Assembly (NCBI GenBank): GCA_014706295.1
Contig: JACSVZ010000037.1
Location: 124,001 to 188,000, forward strand
Direction: 5' to 3'
Origin: Lycocorax pyrrhopterus obiensis
Lineage: Eukaryota; Chordata; Aves; Passeriformes; Paradisaeidae
DNA length: 64,000 nt
In this document: positions 12,096 to 26,200 of the stretch, piece by piece
Layout: each line of letters begins with the position of its first letter
Position numbering within the stretch: the first letter of the stretch is position 1
Translations under genes and position numbers: made by a program
The notes under the pieces: model-generated
Database searches by the model: none
What the model was told of the DNA's origin: nothing
Seen by the model: the letters and a program-made list of their open reading frames with translations, nothing else

Positions 12096-15000
12096 TTCAT
12101 TTGTGTGCCCATCATTGTCACACAAAGTGGTACTGACTCATGGGTAGCCTTAGACAACCATGTCTGTTTTCTTTCCTTGTACTGCAATTTCTCTGTCTGC
12201 AGAATCAGCCTTTATTACAGTTCTGAGTATTTAGCTTAGCATTTTTCTACTCACAAATATATAGCAGCGAATCTTAAAATAACACCAGGGCATGTCTCTG
12301 GGACATACCTGTGGTTACAGTTAATCAGGGCTGTCAGTGCTTCATTGGACTGATGCCAGGGCACTCAAGCACACTCAGAGTCGAGCTTGCCTCTCAAATC
12401 CTTCTGCTATGAGGCAGAAGAACGCGCTTCCTCCAGGTTACTGTGTGCCAGGGAAGGGAAAATTCAGTGTTACAACTGGAAGTGAGCTTTCCTCATCTCA
12501 AGTTGGGAAAACTTGCAGACTCTTATCCTGCTCCTAATTAATAGAATCTATTCTACTTTCATTGCATGAAACTTAACTCCTTAGAAAGGAGAAGACAATT
12601 ATTTTGGAGCATTAACAACTCTCCTAATTTAATGTTGCATGGAATAGCTGATGTAGAAAGAAATCTGAGATTTTATGGCTACAACTCTCCAGAGTCTGCC
12701 TACCCAAAGGGAAAAGACTTTTTTACCTAGAACAAAGGGAGGAATGAGTCAAGAAATAGATAAGGGGCAAAACATTTTTTCTCCTATGTCTCTTTTCCCA
12801 CAGATTCATTAATTGCTATGTGCCAGAAGACAGCAGTTGGTCCTTGTCATACTAGCAGAGGGAAAATTGTACCCTCAGCCTGGATATTTGCAGGTGAATC
12901 CTGTGCATGCTGTAGCCTTTGTGATGCTGAGTTACCTCTGTGCCATGATGTAATTTACTACAAACCTAGAGATGCTACAGACAAAAAGTTGTGCATACCT
13001 TAGAGAAACTTTGCATGTTCTAGTCCAGACTGAGCTTGTATGAGTGGTCCTCTCATGTAATCCATGAGGAATTGGGTAGGTGCTGCATATTACCAGTTGC
13101 CACGAGCCATAGGTCCCAGAGGCTTAAAAATAAACCTGGTGACCTACCCAAGCATGGGACTGCTGGTCAGAACAGAAATCAGTGTGCAGAGGAGATACCT
13201 CCTTTCTTGCTGGCATACTGTTTCTCCTAAACAATAGACCTGTCTGTTGGTTCTCTGTTTTAAGCCAGCTTGATGGTGCTGTGATTCTCCTACACGGCTC
13301 TGAGACTCCCCCACTGAGCTCTGATACAGAGAATTACTATTAAATGCCTTTCTAAACTTGTAAGCAGTTGTGGGGCTGTGTATTTGGGATGCTGAAGCTG
13401 AGGCACTGCTAGGTGGAGGTGTTCTGGCTCTTCAGGGGTGGCCTTTCCAAGGGCCCTGTGCCTGTTTTGGTGAGACTGGGTTGCAAAGCACCTGTGGAGG
13501 GTCCAACCCCTGCCCACCTTGTGCTCCTGGGAGACTGCCAAGACTGTCACTGGGGACTGGCATGTTGCTGATGGATAAGATCAGCTCCTTGGCACTATCT
13601 GCCAGCAGATCCTTCCCCACTGATCTCTTTCTCCTGTAGTGTCCTTTTACATTTTTCTTTAAACATTACCATTTCTAATGTTACAGTCTAAAGATATTGT
13701 TGAAAAGTTTCATGAAATGTTACAGCTCCTTATGGCTTTGATTACTGTAATTTTTAATTTGGGCTGAGCTTTCTGGAATCTGAGTCTGTTTGTGCTTCCT
13801 TTTTCATTACATAAAGCAGACTGCTTTACCATCCAATTGCAGTGGACTTCACGGAGGTAGCTGAGGGGCAATATTAATTACCTAGCTCATCTCTTGATAC
13901 ATTTTCTAATGTCTCAATTATTTCTTTTTACATTCTTTGCATTGTGAAGCGAATAAGTAAATTAAAAACAACCAGGAAAGTCAAGGTTTGGGGTGGGGGG
14001 AGTTGTGTGCAAAACCTCATCAACTGTGATTCTTTACTGCTGTGTTGCTGCAGCACGGAATCCAGGGCTGGGGCACAGAACTCTGCACTGGTTCACCTGA
14101 TCCCTGTTCTCTTCCTGCTCCTAATGTCAGAGGAGTGATGGATTTCATGCCCTAACCTCAACCACTGACTAAACCTAGTGGTAAAGTGAGAGAGTAGAGG
14201 AGATTGAAAGAGGCACCTGGCTATAGTTCCTGTGGCCAAGTACTCATTAAAATCTCCTCCAACTCTCACAATGACCATTAATGACTAATTACAGGCTCCC
14301 AGTGCCCCCATTGCAGTACTGATTAATTTAACCAGCCTTGCCACTGCATACGGTGCCCATACAGAAAAGGGGGGTCTGTGTGGCATGCAGGTGCCCTGCT
14401 TGCACAAGGACACCCCCAGCCTGGCCAGTGGAGTCAGGTGTGCTGTTGTACCCAAGGCTGGTGATGGGTTGGGGTGTCTGTGGATCCAGCTCTGCTGGGA
14501 CAAGTCTCCTCCCTGGCAGCAAGCAGTGAGGGGGTGCTGGCAGCTCTTCTGCCCCGGGAGAGCAGGAAGGAGATGGCTTGCAGCCTGTGCTTGTGGTGGC
14601 CTGCATGCTCCTCTGGCTCCTCCTGTAATTTACTGAGGCCCCATGGTTTATAAACTGTAGTCTTGGAATGATGGATGGCACTTCTTTAATGCAGACCTGC
14701 CTTTGGTGCTGCTACCTCAGCAGCTGCTGATTTGTTTTCTTCCCTCCCCTGCATCAGAGCCCGCTGGGATCAGGACAAGGCAGTGATTTCTCTGACCTTG
14801 ATCTCAGCATGAGCTTTCTCCTTTTCCTCCCACTCCACCAGCCACCTGCTCTCCCCCTTGCCTTGGGAAGAGCTAGATATAGGGCAGAGAGCACTGCATA
14901 GAGAAGCAGGAAAACCCTGGGTAAGTGGCTGGGGACAGCTGGGTAGCGCCCCATGAGTGCCAGTGGTTTTGCTGAGGGAAGGAATGGGGAGCAGGCAGCA

Positions 15001-17987
15001 AACAGCACATGCCTGGCAGCTGGGCAGAACCAGTGCAGGGACACAGAGCTGCCTCTTCAGTCAGCAGCTGAGCCTCTGGAGGGGACTCTACTCTGCCCAG
15101 TGTTCCAAGAGCTTCCTGCCTGCTGGGCCTGGAAGAGTTGAACTGCCTGGTCTGTCTGGCTCTCCTGTGCATCCTCCAAGAGAAAAGACAATCTGCTGCA
15201 GCTGGAAGATGGTCTCCCAGCAGCTTGGTGCTGGACAGAGGCAAGAGCCAGCCTTGCCATGGGGGACAAGCTGGCCTGGTCCCCACTGGTGTGTGTCGGG
15301 GAGGCTTATTCATTGCTTGGTGGTTCTGTTTTACATGACCCACTTGTAGCTTTTTCTTGTCTGTTTTGAAACTGTGAAATGAGGTGCAGTAATCAAGGAG
15401 GGTTTTAATAACCATCGCAGCCCTGACATTTAAACTACAGATGGCATTTTCAATTAAACAAGCACTCTCAGCAGGTTTAATTTAGCTATCAGTTCTGCTT
15501 TGTTCTTTAAGTGTTTCCTTAAAAACAGTGATGAATTTAAAACTTGCTTTAAAGGGAGAAGAAACCAAGAAGGGATTAGAGCTGTCTGGAAAACAGGAAG
15601 CCCCTTCAGGGATTGCTGAGTGGGCAGGGGGAAGCCAGAGACTGAATGGATGTTAAACTCCCCCAGCACGGATCCGTGCACTGGGTGCCCATCATGTTGC
15701 TGCTCTCAGGTGTCATTTTGTGTGCCTACATGCATGCACACACAGTCACAACTCGGTTGCTTCCAAACGCGGTGACAGCTGGACTCAGCACCCTGTGTGT
15801 TCTGTGGCTGACCAGCTACCTGTGTGCATGCCTGCCTGCCTGCACTCCTTTGCTCCACACAGGCCCACTCTTGTCCTTTCTATCCCTTTACACATCTATG
15901 TTCCCACTTTACCAGGGCACCCCAAATCCCCTTACACTCACGAGCTCTCACTGTTTATTGCTTGCTTTTTCCAAGCAAGGCTGAGGCTGGTTCCACCTCT
16001 GTTTGAAAACAAACTCAACAAGACTATAAAGAACATGGTGGGAATTACTGATTTGGTTCAAAACTGTCTCCCTGCTGGCTCTACATTGCTTTCCCTGTTA
16101 GTTACTGGATGTGCTGGTTGCTGATACACTGAGCTTGGTTTGCATGTCCTTATGGGCCCTGGGAGCTGCTGTTGCTAGGGGCTGCCTGTGCTGAGAAGTG
16201 CCCTGCCTGCAGGTCTCTCCCAAGAGGAGGCAGGGAGCAGTAGAGGAAGGGAAGCAGTGTCCCAGTTGTGTTGTACATCTGGGAGAAGTGCTGCTCTCCA
16301 AAGCCTGTGTTGCCTGGCCCTCTGAATTGCAGTGGCCTGTGGGCACAGTGATAACCCAAGACAAAGCTACAGGGCTGCATCTTCCAGATCACTTCCTGAT
16401 TTCCATGAGTGAAACCCTGCTTGAATTTTCTTAAGACATGTGTTTCCAGTCCTCTGTGGCAGAGCTCACAGTCCCTTAGGTCAGAAACATCTCCTGTTAC
16501 CTCCATACCCAGGTGAAACATCTGGAGTTCTGCCCAGCACAACTTCAGGTCAAGTATCACTTGTGATACTGAAGGAAGCCCGATTCAAGTCATACAATTT
16601 GGGAATGTCCTGCCTGGGCCAGATCTCAAAAAGGGAATGGGATCAGGAATTGCAATGTCAATGCCTGGGTTTACGTAAAAGGCCTGGATGTCACTGCTCT
16701 CTGAGGGTGTAATTCAGGACAACTTGGCCGTCATGTGCTTGTGGTCCTTAGCTAGTGACAGAAGTGTGTTGCGTAAATTGAGACCAAGATCCTGGTCCTT
16801 CCTTTGGAGGAGCTGCTCTGGCACTTGGGGAAGAGCCTTTCCCCTTCTGCTGAAGAGAGCACCCGCTCCCTTGTAGCTGTCGTGAGGAGCCTTCTGCATT
16901 TCTTTCCAGCGTAAAACAGGGCTGGATAATTTCATCACCGCTAATAACATTTCTAGCAAGGCAAACTACCATAATGATAAGGGTAATTGAATCTCATGCT
17001 TCAGGGATAAGCTGAGCTCAGGAGGGGGATCAGGGAGGAATTCATTTCCCCCTTCCCAGTGGAAGCTGCTTTGCACAGTTGATCATTTGCATTGAAAGGC
17101 TGATGCTTTCCATGGCACAGGGGCTGGGCTGACCCTAACAGCTGGGCTCCAGAACACCCCTATTGCCTGCTGTCTGTCCTGGCTCCCTGATCTGTGGCAA
17201 ATGGTGAGCCAAATTTGCCTGCAGTTGTTCCAGAAGAAAGGGGAGAGGGTGATGAGGGGAGGGGAGGGGAGGTGAGGTGCTGCCTGCCTGAGTGTCCCAG
17301 TCCCTTACCCTGCTGGCATGTGCAGATGTATGCTGAGAGATGATGTGAGTGGACAGGGGGGCCAGGAGGAAGAGGAGCAAACTGTGAAGTTATCCCCTAT
17401 GACGTACGTTCCTGTGCAACTAGCTTGGTGTAGAAAAACATGTGAACAACTTTGATAGTGGTGAATTCTAATGTCCAGAGCACTGCTTTGATTTTTAACT
17501 TTGTGGGGGGATGAGCTGACTATAGGGACATGCAATGAAGTGAACAATATGAAGCCAGGATGAGAATACCAGCTCTACTAACATCTGTGAGCTGTGGTGA
17601 ATGTAAGTCCCAGGACTTAGAAAGTTGCTTCCTACCTGTCATCAAAATAGCAAGGAGTTCTAGTTCCTGCAGTCACATTACAAAAATTGTTCATAGTATT
17701 TATGGTGGAAACTTAATTTCAAACACCATAATTTGAGAAAGTTCTGACTGAGTCAAAACTTAGAGGAGTCTTAGGAAGCAAAATGTGTCTGCATAACTGT
17801 TTTGTTGTACTCCCAGCTCCTAATTCCATCTAGATGTGAATGTATTTCACTGGGGTCTGAGGAGATCTCTTAATACCCTTCTCTTACCTCAAAGGAGCAA
17901 TGCCATTTAATTACCTCATTTATGCTTGTTGGAAAGCTTAAAGTGTTCTGGGCTGTGAGAATGAAAGGGGCTATAGAGAATAATTTC
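12096..17987. other. Intergenic sequence with no supported gene
   Basis: No exon, RNA gene or full mobile element recognised. The longest open frame (14873-15415, minus, 180 codons) has no recognisable domain. AT-rich, homeodomain-core-rich patches occur at about 13640-13960 and 16910-16995. A G-rich tract at 17240-17271 is listed separately. Confidence 0.5.
17240..17271 (+). repeat. G-rich tract, G-quadruplex candidate
   Basis: GAGGGGAGGGGAGGGGAGG near 17255-17273, preceded by GGGGAGAGGG, gives more than four runs of at least three G with very short loops. That meets the usual G-quadruplex pattern on the plus strand. Confidence 0.6.
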
Positions 17988-19665
17988 ACACAGAATCAGT
18001 TAGGTTGGAAAAGACCTTTGAGATCATCAAGTCCAACCTATGACCCAACACCACCTTGTCAACCAGGCCATGGCACTGAGTGCCACATCCAGACTCTCCT
18101 TAAACACCTCCAGGGACGGCGACTCCACCACCTCCCTGGGCAGCCCATTCACCCTTTGTGAAGAGCTTCTTCTAATGTCCAACCTAAACCTCCTCTGGCG
18201 CAGTTTAAGGCTGTGTCGTCTTGTCCTGTCGCTGTGTCCCGGCAGCAGAGCCTGACCCCCCCAGCTGCCCCCTCCTGTCAGGGAGTTGTACAGAGTGATG
18301 AGGTGTCCCCTGAGCCTCCTCTTCTCCAGGATGAACAGCCCCAGCTCCCTCAGCCGCTCCTCACAGCACTTGTGTGCCAGACCCCTCACCAGCCTTGTTG
18401 CCCTTCTCTGGACACGCTCCAGCCCCTCAATGTCCTTCCTGAATTGGGGGGGCCCAGAACTGGACACAGCACTCGAGGTGCGGCCTCAGCAGTGCCCAGT
18501 GCAGAGGGAGAATGACTTCCCTGGCCCTGCTGGCCACACCATTCCTGATCCAGGCCAGGTGCCACTGGCCTTCTTGGCCACCTGGGCACAGCTGGCTCAT
18601 ATCCAGCTGCTGTCCATCAGTGTCCCCAGGTCCCTTTCTGCCTGGCCACTGTCCAGCCACTCTGTCCCCAGCCTGTAGTGCTGCAGGGCTTGTTGTGGCC
18701 AAAGTGCAGGACTCGGCACTTGGTCTTGTTAAACCTCACACTGTTGGATTCTGCCCCTGGATCCAGCCTGTCCAGGTCCCTCTGCAGAGTCCCTCTATCC
18801 TCCAGCAGATTGACACACGCTCCCAGCTTGGTGTCGTCTGCAAATTTGCTGATTGTGGACTCAATGCCCTCATCCAGATCATCAATAAAGATATCAAACA
18901 GGACTAGGGCCAGCACTGATCCCTGGGGGACACCATTAGTGACTGGCCACCAACTGGATGCAGCACCATTCACCACTGCTCTCTGGGCCTGGCTATCAGC
19001 CAGTTCATCTTCACCCAGTGAAAATGTACCTGTCCAAGCTGTGGGCTGCCAGCTTTTCCATGGGAGACTGTGTCAAAGGCTTTGCTGAGGTCCAGGTAGA
19101 CATCTACAGCCCTTCCCTCATTCCCTAGGCGGGTCACCTGGTCATAAAAGGAGATCAGGTTGGTCAGGCAGGACATGCCCCTCCTAAATCCATGCTGCCT
19201 GGATCTGATCCCCTGGCGATCCTGTCGGTGCCATGTGATGGCACTCAGGGTGATCTGTTTCATAATCTTGCCGGGCACCGAGGTCAGGCTGCCAGGCCTG
19301 TGATTTCCTGGATCTTCCTTATGGCTCTTCTTGTGGATGGGGTTACATTGGCCAGATTCCAGTCCTCTTGAGACCTCTCCAATGAGCCAGGACTGATGGT
19401 AAATAATGGAGAGTGGCTTGGTGAGCTCTTCTGCCAGCTCCCTCATCCCCCTAGAATGGATCCCATCTGGTCCCACAGACTTGTGAGCATCTGAGTGCTT
19501 CCTCCTGGATTACAGGGGGGCTATTTTGCTCCCTGTCCCCATCTCCTAGTTCAGGGGGCCAGTTGTCCTGTCTTACTGTTGAAAACTGAGGCAAAGAAAG
19601 TCTCAGAGACCTTCTTTGTTAAGTACCTCAGCCTTTTCTTCATCTTCGGTAACTTGTTATTAGTT
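17988..19665 (-). mobile_element. CR1 LINE with degenerate reverse transcriptase, 5'-truncated
   Basis: The low-coordinate end (ACAGAATCAGTTAGGTTGGA) is the reverse complement of a CR1 3' terminus, so the element reads on the minus strand. About 1.7 kb remains. Conceptual translation in three separated minus-strand frames (about 19476-18970, 18976-18617 and 18467-18027) shows reverse transcriptase hallmarks: a region containing [12 protein letters not shown], a GVPQGS motif, the catalytic FADD box, and the conserved 3' region with RRLRGHL. Frame changes separate them, so no intact protein is encoded. The 5' half (ORF1 and endonuclease) is missing. The upper edge is estimated from similarity to the CR1 stretch ending 'cctcagccttttcttcatct'. 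Confidence 0.9.
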
Positions 19666-19913
19666 AGGAATGAACCACAGAGTGATGCAGCTCAGCCATA
19701 TGGAGTTTTCAGACCTTTCTGCCAGGGTGGGAGCTCCCACTAGAAAGACCTGGCTAGCTGACCTGGAGAGAGCAGATGTCTGGCACACAGTGGGAGAAAG
19801 ATGTCAGCAGACTGTCATCTGCCTTAGTCCTCTCACTGTACTCCATGACTGTGCCTTTAAATGGATTTATTTCCCCTAGTGCTTGATTTGGATAGGGACA
19901 GGTGGTAGAGTTG

Positions 19914-19950
19914 TTTCAAGGTCTGTAAGTGGGCAGCCGAGACCTTGAAA
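19914..19950. repeat. Perfect 11-bp inverted repeat (hairpin)
   Basis: TTTCAAGGTCT at 19914-19924 is the exact reverse complement of AGACCTTGAAA at 19940-19950, with a 15-base loop. It lies about 250 bp outside the CR1 copy. No T run follows and no RNA gene is recognised. Confidence 0.7.
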
Positions 19951-20250
19951 ATGAATTGACGTGTTCAAGAGCCATGCAGGGAAACCATGCAGAACAACTT
20001 TTTTTTTTCTTTTTTAATATTTATTTATTTATTTACTTCTAGGAGAGAAACCCGTATGCTCAGCTATGCTAGTCCTGGAGGGTGGTGTGGTGGGGGCACA
20101 GAGAACGGGGCAGGAGGCAGGAAAGCATTTCTATTCATTTTTTCCCTTGTAGCAAGTGTGAATTATTCATGGAGCTCCACTGACTTAGTGCAGGGAAAAA
20201 GATTTCCTGTTCATTATTCACTGATGTCTTCAGGAACATTGCATCTTTTC

Positions 20251-20274
20251 TTTTTTTTTTTTTTTTTTTTTTTT
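20251..20274. repeat. Homopolymer T(24)
   Basis: Uninterrupted T run, preceded by TCTTTTC. On the minus strand this is a poly(A) stretch, but no retroposed sequence is recognisable on either side. Confidence 0.9.
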
Positions 20275-23200
20275 AACTTAGAATCTCTCTAGGAACAGGA
20301 GAAGTTTGGTCCCCTGGACTTTCAAGGAGTCCTTTGTCATGTACCTTAGTTATTTATTCTTTATAATGAAGGTGCTAGAATTAATTCCTAAGAAAGACAG
20401 TGTAAAGAAACATCCCTGTCATTAAACAATCTTCAGAGCTGTGGTTAAAAGATTTCCAGGTGGTGAATAAATGCCCCAGTGGACTCTATGTCAATTGACT
20501 CGTTATGTGATTGATGGTGTCTAGTCTTGAATTGAAGCTGTCCTTGATGTCTGTCAGCTGGTTCCTTCTCTGGCTGTGAACATGGGATGAGAAGACTGCA
20601 GTGGGATACACAAAAGCCCTGGTGACCATGCTGGGAAGAAGCCCAGCAGCTCAGCCTGGGACTAGATCTCTTTTGAGGTTACCAATCCCCAAAGTACCAA
20701 GGATATTGAAGTAGTACCATCAGATTTTTTGGCATTTGCTTGCATTCCTACATATGCCAGGAAGAACTCTGAGTTTGCTTTTCACTGGAGTTTTGGTCTT
20801 TATCTCTCTTTTTCCAGCCCTAGCACTCTGTACAAACACAGGTGTGGCAAGCCCTGCATGTTGTTTCTTTATGGGACATTTGCTGTTTTCTAAAGGTTCT
20901 GTTCATCCTTTCCTAGTGATTTGCAGTTACATGTAGGGTAATTTCTCTCCAGGTCTCTTTCCAGGCAGGACTGTGATAGTATCAAGTATTTAATTGGGCT
21001 GTGTGGTCTCTGAGACCAACCTCAGACTCCTGATTCCCTGTGCAGATGAGACAGGTGCTGCTGTGCATATTGATGAAGACGAGCTTTCTGTGGGAGCAGG
21101 CCAGGATGGGTTGGGATGATGAGCAAGGAAGAAAAGATCCAGAGGGGGAAGTGATCGCTGGTGTCATGATCAGGATAGGTGAGAGGGTGTGACTGGCACA
21201 GCAGGCATCGCTGCAGATGTGGCTGTGAAACAGGCCCTGTGTAGCATTGCTCTGGCAAGCAGGGCAGTGTCTGGAGCAGAGCCCTCTCTCTGGGACACTG
21301 AGAGTGGAGAGGAGACACTGTGGCTCTCCGTGTGGATCTCTGTCTCTATGGGTATGCTCAGGCTGTTGTATGTTACACCCCATTATTGTGCTCTATGTAT
21401 TTTGTTTTGTGCTTGCTGTGCAAGCTCTGCCTGCAAGAACAGCTCAGCAGGACTTGTTCCCAGGAAGTCTTTGTAAGGACTTTCAAAAGGCCAGAGGAGC
21501 AAAGTGCATTGAGGCATGAAGCATATGTTCACAGTCCAAAGGAAGATATCAGTTCATCTGGACAGGAATTGCTTCCAGCTTGGCTATCCCACCTTCTCAT
21601 ATCTGAGATCATTTATGATTAGTGATTAGACTTATGAAGGAGTGAATGCGAAGGAGGGGTTTGAAAGCAGCCTGGAAAAGCTTGGCTGGGGTCATGGCAT
21701 ACAAGTCATTAGGAAAATAGCAGCAATTCTGCCTCTTGGTTGCCTCTAATGCTCTCTGGAGATGCAGGTGAGCTGCGTGGCCAGGCTGCATAGTAGAGAG
21801 GACAGGAAAATGGCCATAATTCAGTTATTCAGGCAGTTCAAAGGTCTCTGCAGGCAGCTGCTCCTTATGTATGTGTAGGGGAAGGTTGTAGCATTGCTGA
21901 TGATTGTCACCGATAGGGAAGGAGACTCCGAGTGTGTGGCTGAAGCCTGGTGGTTCTGGGCCCAGGGTGCTCATTGGCACTGAGCCAGGGGCTGGGCAGC
22001 ACAGGATGGGCTTCCAATGTCTATCCAGACATGTCCCTGTCCAGCACTGCACTGCTCTCTGACAATAGACAGTGTGGTCTCCTTTTTTTGCTTCGTGTGG
22101 CAGACACTGTCCAGACACCTTTGGGCACTTTCTGGCTGTTTCTCTGCCTGCTGGACATAACAAGCCTTTCAGAACTTCCTTCCACACAGCGGTGTGCAGC
22201 AGGATGTGCTCAGGGAGAGAGAGCTTGTGTACATTCCCATCTGCCGGGAATCGTTAATGAGGGAGGTAGGCCTTGACACTGGAAATATCATGGAAATTAC
22301 TTGGAAATGAGATGAAATGTCATTCATTTTGCATGCAGGCAAAAAGCACAGTAAATGAAAGGATTAGATGGAGTATGCACGAAGGGAGAGCTCTTGTCCT
22401 GATCAATAATTTAAAATTCCCAGACAAGTAAGTGTTAGGGCTTGCATGTACAAAACAGTTGAACAGACTTTCCAAGAAATTATTAAAAAGACTAGTTTAT
22501 TCAGATTTACTGGTTGCAGTTGAGCTGAAGGTCAGAGTTAAATGTAACTGAAACTTATGCATGTATAGTAATTCATAGTTCCTTCTATTCAAAGTGCCTT
22601 AAACTCTGTCCTTAGCATGGTGGCAGGAGGGAGAATAAAAAACTGAGTTAGCCCTGTCTGCTTAGAAGAATTGTCTCTGTCGTACTGAAGTCATAATAGT
22701 TGAAATACTTTTTCTGAATGTGTGCTGACTGTGACCAAACTTCCATTCCAAGTGGCCTTGTGCTGTGTTGGAGGCTGTACAAAGCAGTGAGCGAGGCTTG
22801 AATGGGGAGGCAGTGTGGTTCAGGAAACAGGTCTGTGGGCATGGCGATGTGGCTGTACTCAAAGACTTCCTGTGTGTGACAGGCTTATGTCTCTGCCATT
22901 CCTGTTCTTAAATAGGGATAATGGCTCATGGAAGGTAATAAAATGTGCTAATAGTTCAGAAGCACACAGATATTTCATGTCTCACGTTCCTGGAGCACCC
23001 ACTGTCTAGATATAGGTCAGGGGTTAATGCATCCCTTGTGGTTTTTTTTCTTTTAATAAATATGATCTTCCCTTTTAGGCTTATGTGCCTGTATCAAAGC
23101 CCCTTTCGTCACCTTTTTTCATCCATACTGAATTCCAAACTCTCTGCTAAGAACAGAAGCACTGACCTTCATGATTGTCTGTGAGTAGCATCTCCTCTTT

Positions 23201-26200
23201 AATGAATGTGTCATACCATGAGTACTGCAGCTTCTCATTTGTTTGAGCTGAAGCACTCAGTGGCAACAAATCAGTATAATTTCCTTTGTTTTATCTGGTG
23301 TTCCTCGTAAATGCTGTTACCACTAAAATCCAGAGGAATCCTTTGCTTCTTCAAATGTGCCACGTTTTCAGTGCCCCCTGCCCCAAGTGGTGTAGCAAAT
23401 GAGAGTGCATCAGGATTAGTGTTCCCTGCCCTCTGTGAAAGGCTGATTTGAAGGGTCTTCTCTTAGATATTCCAGCGAACAGCCCCCTGAGGTATCATCG
23501 AGGAGCTGGTTTTGCCTCTGGGGATCCCCAGACCCAGGTGTGCCAGTTAACCCCCCCAAGCAAAGTGTCAGAGCCTCGATAGTAAGAAAGAAGGGTCAGC
23601 TAGTGTATGCTGGTGCAGACCCTGCCCAGACAGGGTGCCATCCTGCAGGCTTGGCCCAAGACAGGACACAAGGAGGAGTGTTTTCATATTTATTTTGGTG
23701 ATTTTGGATCAGTGAGTCATCCCCCTGCCTCTGTCCACTCCTGCCACTCTCACACCCGAGTGCTGTGTTTCATGATGTTGTGTGCATGGTGTTGTTTGCT
23801 TACCAGCAAGAGTTGCCTTGGACAGATCATTATCCATCTGGCACTGCTGGGTGCCCTGGAATCTGATGTGCTCCCTGAAGGCACAGTGGGAAGCGTGGGC
23901 TGGAGCTGTGCTCTCGGCTCTGCCCAGCCCACTGATAGTGGGTGACTGAGTGCTGTGCACTATGGGGGACACGAGCATCTGACAAGGGTGACTGGGGATG
24001 CTGCCTGATTTCTTAAAATGTTGCCTAGAAACCAAACTCAATATTGCTGAACTCCACCAGGTCTGCAGTGCAAAACTTGCTGCACAGGGAAAAGGACTTT
24101 TTATTTTTATTATTATTTTCTATTTTTTTCTCTCTCATACGAGAAATAACTCACTTTTCAGCTGTTGGAGAAGGTAGTAATTGATCTAGAGCTTTGCAGT
24201 TTGCCTTCCGGATTGGTTTTATTCTTAATGTAGGAATAAAATTCTGTTAGGTCAAATACACAGCAATAAATACAAGAAGCACATTAACTTTAATATATTG
24301 GATTATTCCACTTGGTGGTGACGGGGAAAAAAACAAGATTTAATTCCCCTGCCAAGGCAGGCAAAGAAAATCGTTTTCCCTGCCCGTGTTTTTTTCTGTT
24401 AAGTCATTTTTGTCTGTCAATGCTGGTGCTGCAGGCTTTGGCGGGGTTTAATTTTACTTTTTTTTTTTTAACTTGGTGTGAAAGTAAGAAGTATTTTCTC
24501 CAAGTAAATTGCTCACAAATTCTCTCAATGCCTTTCATTTCTAGCTGTTGCAGACTCCTTCCCTAGTGACATGCGTGGAGCTCTCGGTACTGTCAGAAAA
24601 GGCGGGATTGTCATGAGCTGGCAAGGCAGGGTGAGTTTTAGCTTCAGTCTGCCATAGGAGTGGGGCAGTGAGTTCAGCACAGGTGTTCTCCTTTTTCCAG
24701 GCATTCTAGTGTTGGTTTCTCTTCCTGCCCTGAAGCTTCTCAGCTAAAACTAGGATTTGCTTTTCCATGCCAACTATTTTTGTGATGTCCCACCACCCTT
24801 CAGTGACACAGCATCTGTTGCACCTTTCCTTGTGTCCCACACTCCAGTGCTGGCTTAGGGCTCCCATACAGTGGTGAATGTACCCAGCAGTGCATTAATA
24901 ACTCCCAAGTGATATTCCTTGCAGTGCTGAAGTCTTTAATCAAGTCCCATAGTCAGTTCTTGCGCTGAGCCTTCCCTCATTTTTCTGGGAGAGCAGTGAC
25001 ATTAGAAACTTTTCCCACAATCCTTGCCTTTTCACAGATTTCTGTTTTATATTGGAAAAAGGACAGATGGGATGAGAAGAGGCAGGAATTACTTCCTTGC
25101 TTGTCATCATGGCAGAGAGGTAGAAGATGGCTCTGCTGTGGACCAGGCAAACAGCAGAAAGACTGCAACAGGGATTTTGTCTGGGTGAGAGAGGAAACAT
25201 CTTAGCATGGTGGAGGACTGTAACAAAGGATTTGCAGGGGTAAAGCCTTTCTAGACAGAAAGCTTTGAAAAAAGGCTGATGAATCTGTGTCAGGAGAGAT
25301 GTACAGGTGGGAAGGGATCTGAGATGGGAGAAGGGAACTTGGAGCAGGCGGGGTTGGGTTGTACGGCTGGAAGTGTGTGTGTTGGTTCCAAAGCATCTCT
25401 CTCCTGTGTGCAAGTTGGCAGGAGAGACTGGGGAAAGGCAAGGTAGGAGCATCTGTGTGAGTAACTGAGTCTTTGTGGTGTTTTTATCTGTCTAGGCAGA
25501 GTTACCAATACACCAGCCTCCTGCACCAGCACACAGACTCTGTCTGATTGTATTTGTCTGAGAGAAGAAAGACCTCACGATAATCCTGCTGACAATTAAT
25601 TGGCTTTTGTTCAGCAAGAGTGAACAAGATCTCATCTTAATCTGTTTCATTATTTCGCCTTGTATAGCACAGTCAACACAAGATTAGTTTTAATTTACAA
25701 AGAAATGCAAAGTCATTACTCATATCTGGATCAGGATTTTATCTGCTTCATTTTGCAGTGCTTTGTGTGTCAATATTAAGGAGAGGAGCTGCACTATGTG
25801 TGGTGAGGTAGAAATAGCACTTCTTGACTTCAGGACCTTTTGCAAGGATTGCAAGTAGCAGAGCTCTAATACCATCCTTCCTCTACCCTCAGCTCTTCAG
25901 AGAAGCAGCTTTGTGCTCAGGGAAGCTTGGGCATATATACCCCAGTGCATTTCAGTGCTTCCGAACGTGGTACATCTGCAGAGTGCTCTGTGGGAGGCAT
26001 GTTGCTGCCAAAGCTTCCTCCCCTCCCTGTCAGTGCCCAGCCCCTGTTCCTGCTGCAGTGAGATGTGTTTCCCCACGATCCATCAGTCCACCGAGCGCTC
26101 TTACGGCTTTATTGCAGCCTCTCCGGGAGCACTGATTGCAGTGTGGTTAATGGGTCTGCACAGATACCAGCTCCAGATGAGTTGCTCTGAGTGCCTGCAA

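Noticed and set aside
14873..15415. 180-codon minus-strand open frame
   Set aside because: No recognisable domain, competing frames on the other strand and no splice or promoter context.
18027..19476. Minus-strand frames with reverse transcriptase motifs as possible host genes
   Set aside because: They are pieces of a frame-broken CR1 LINE, not a cellular gene.
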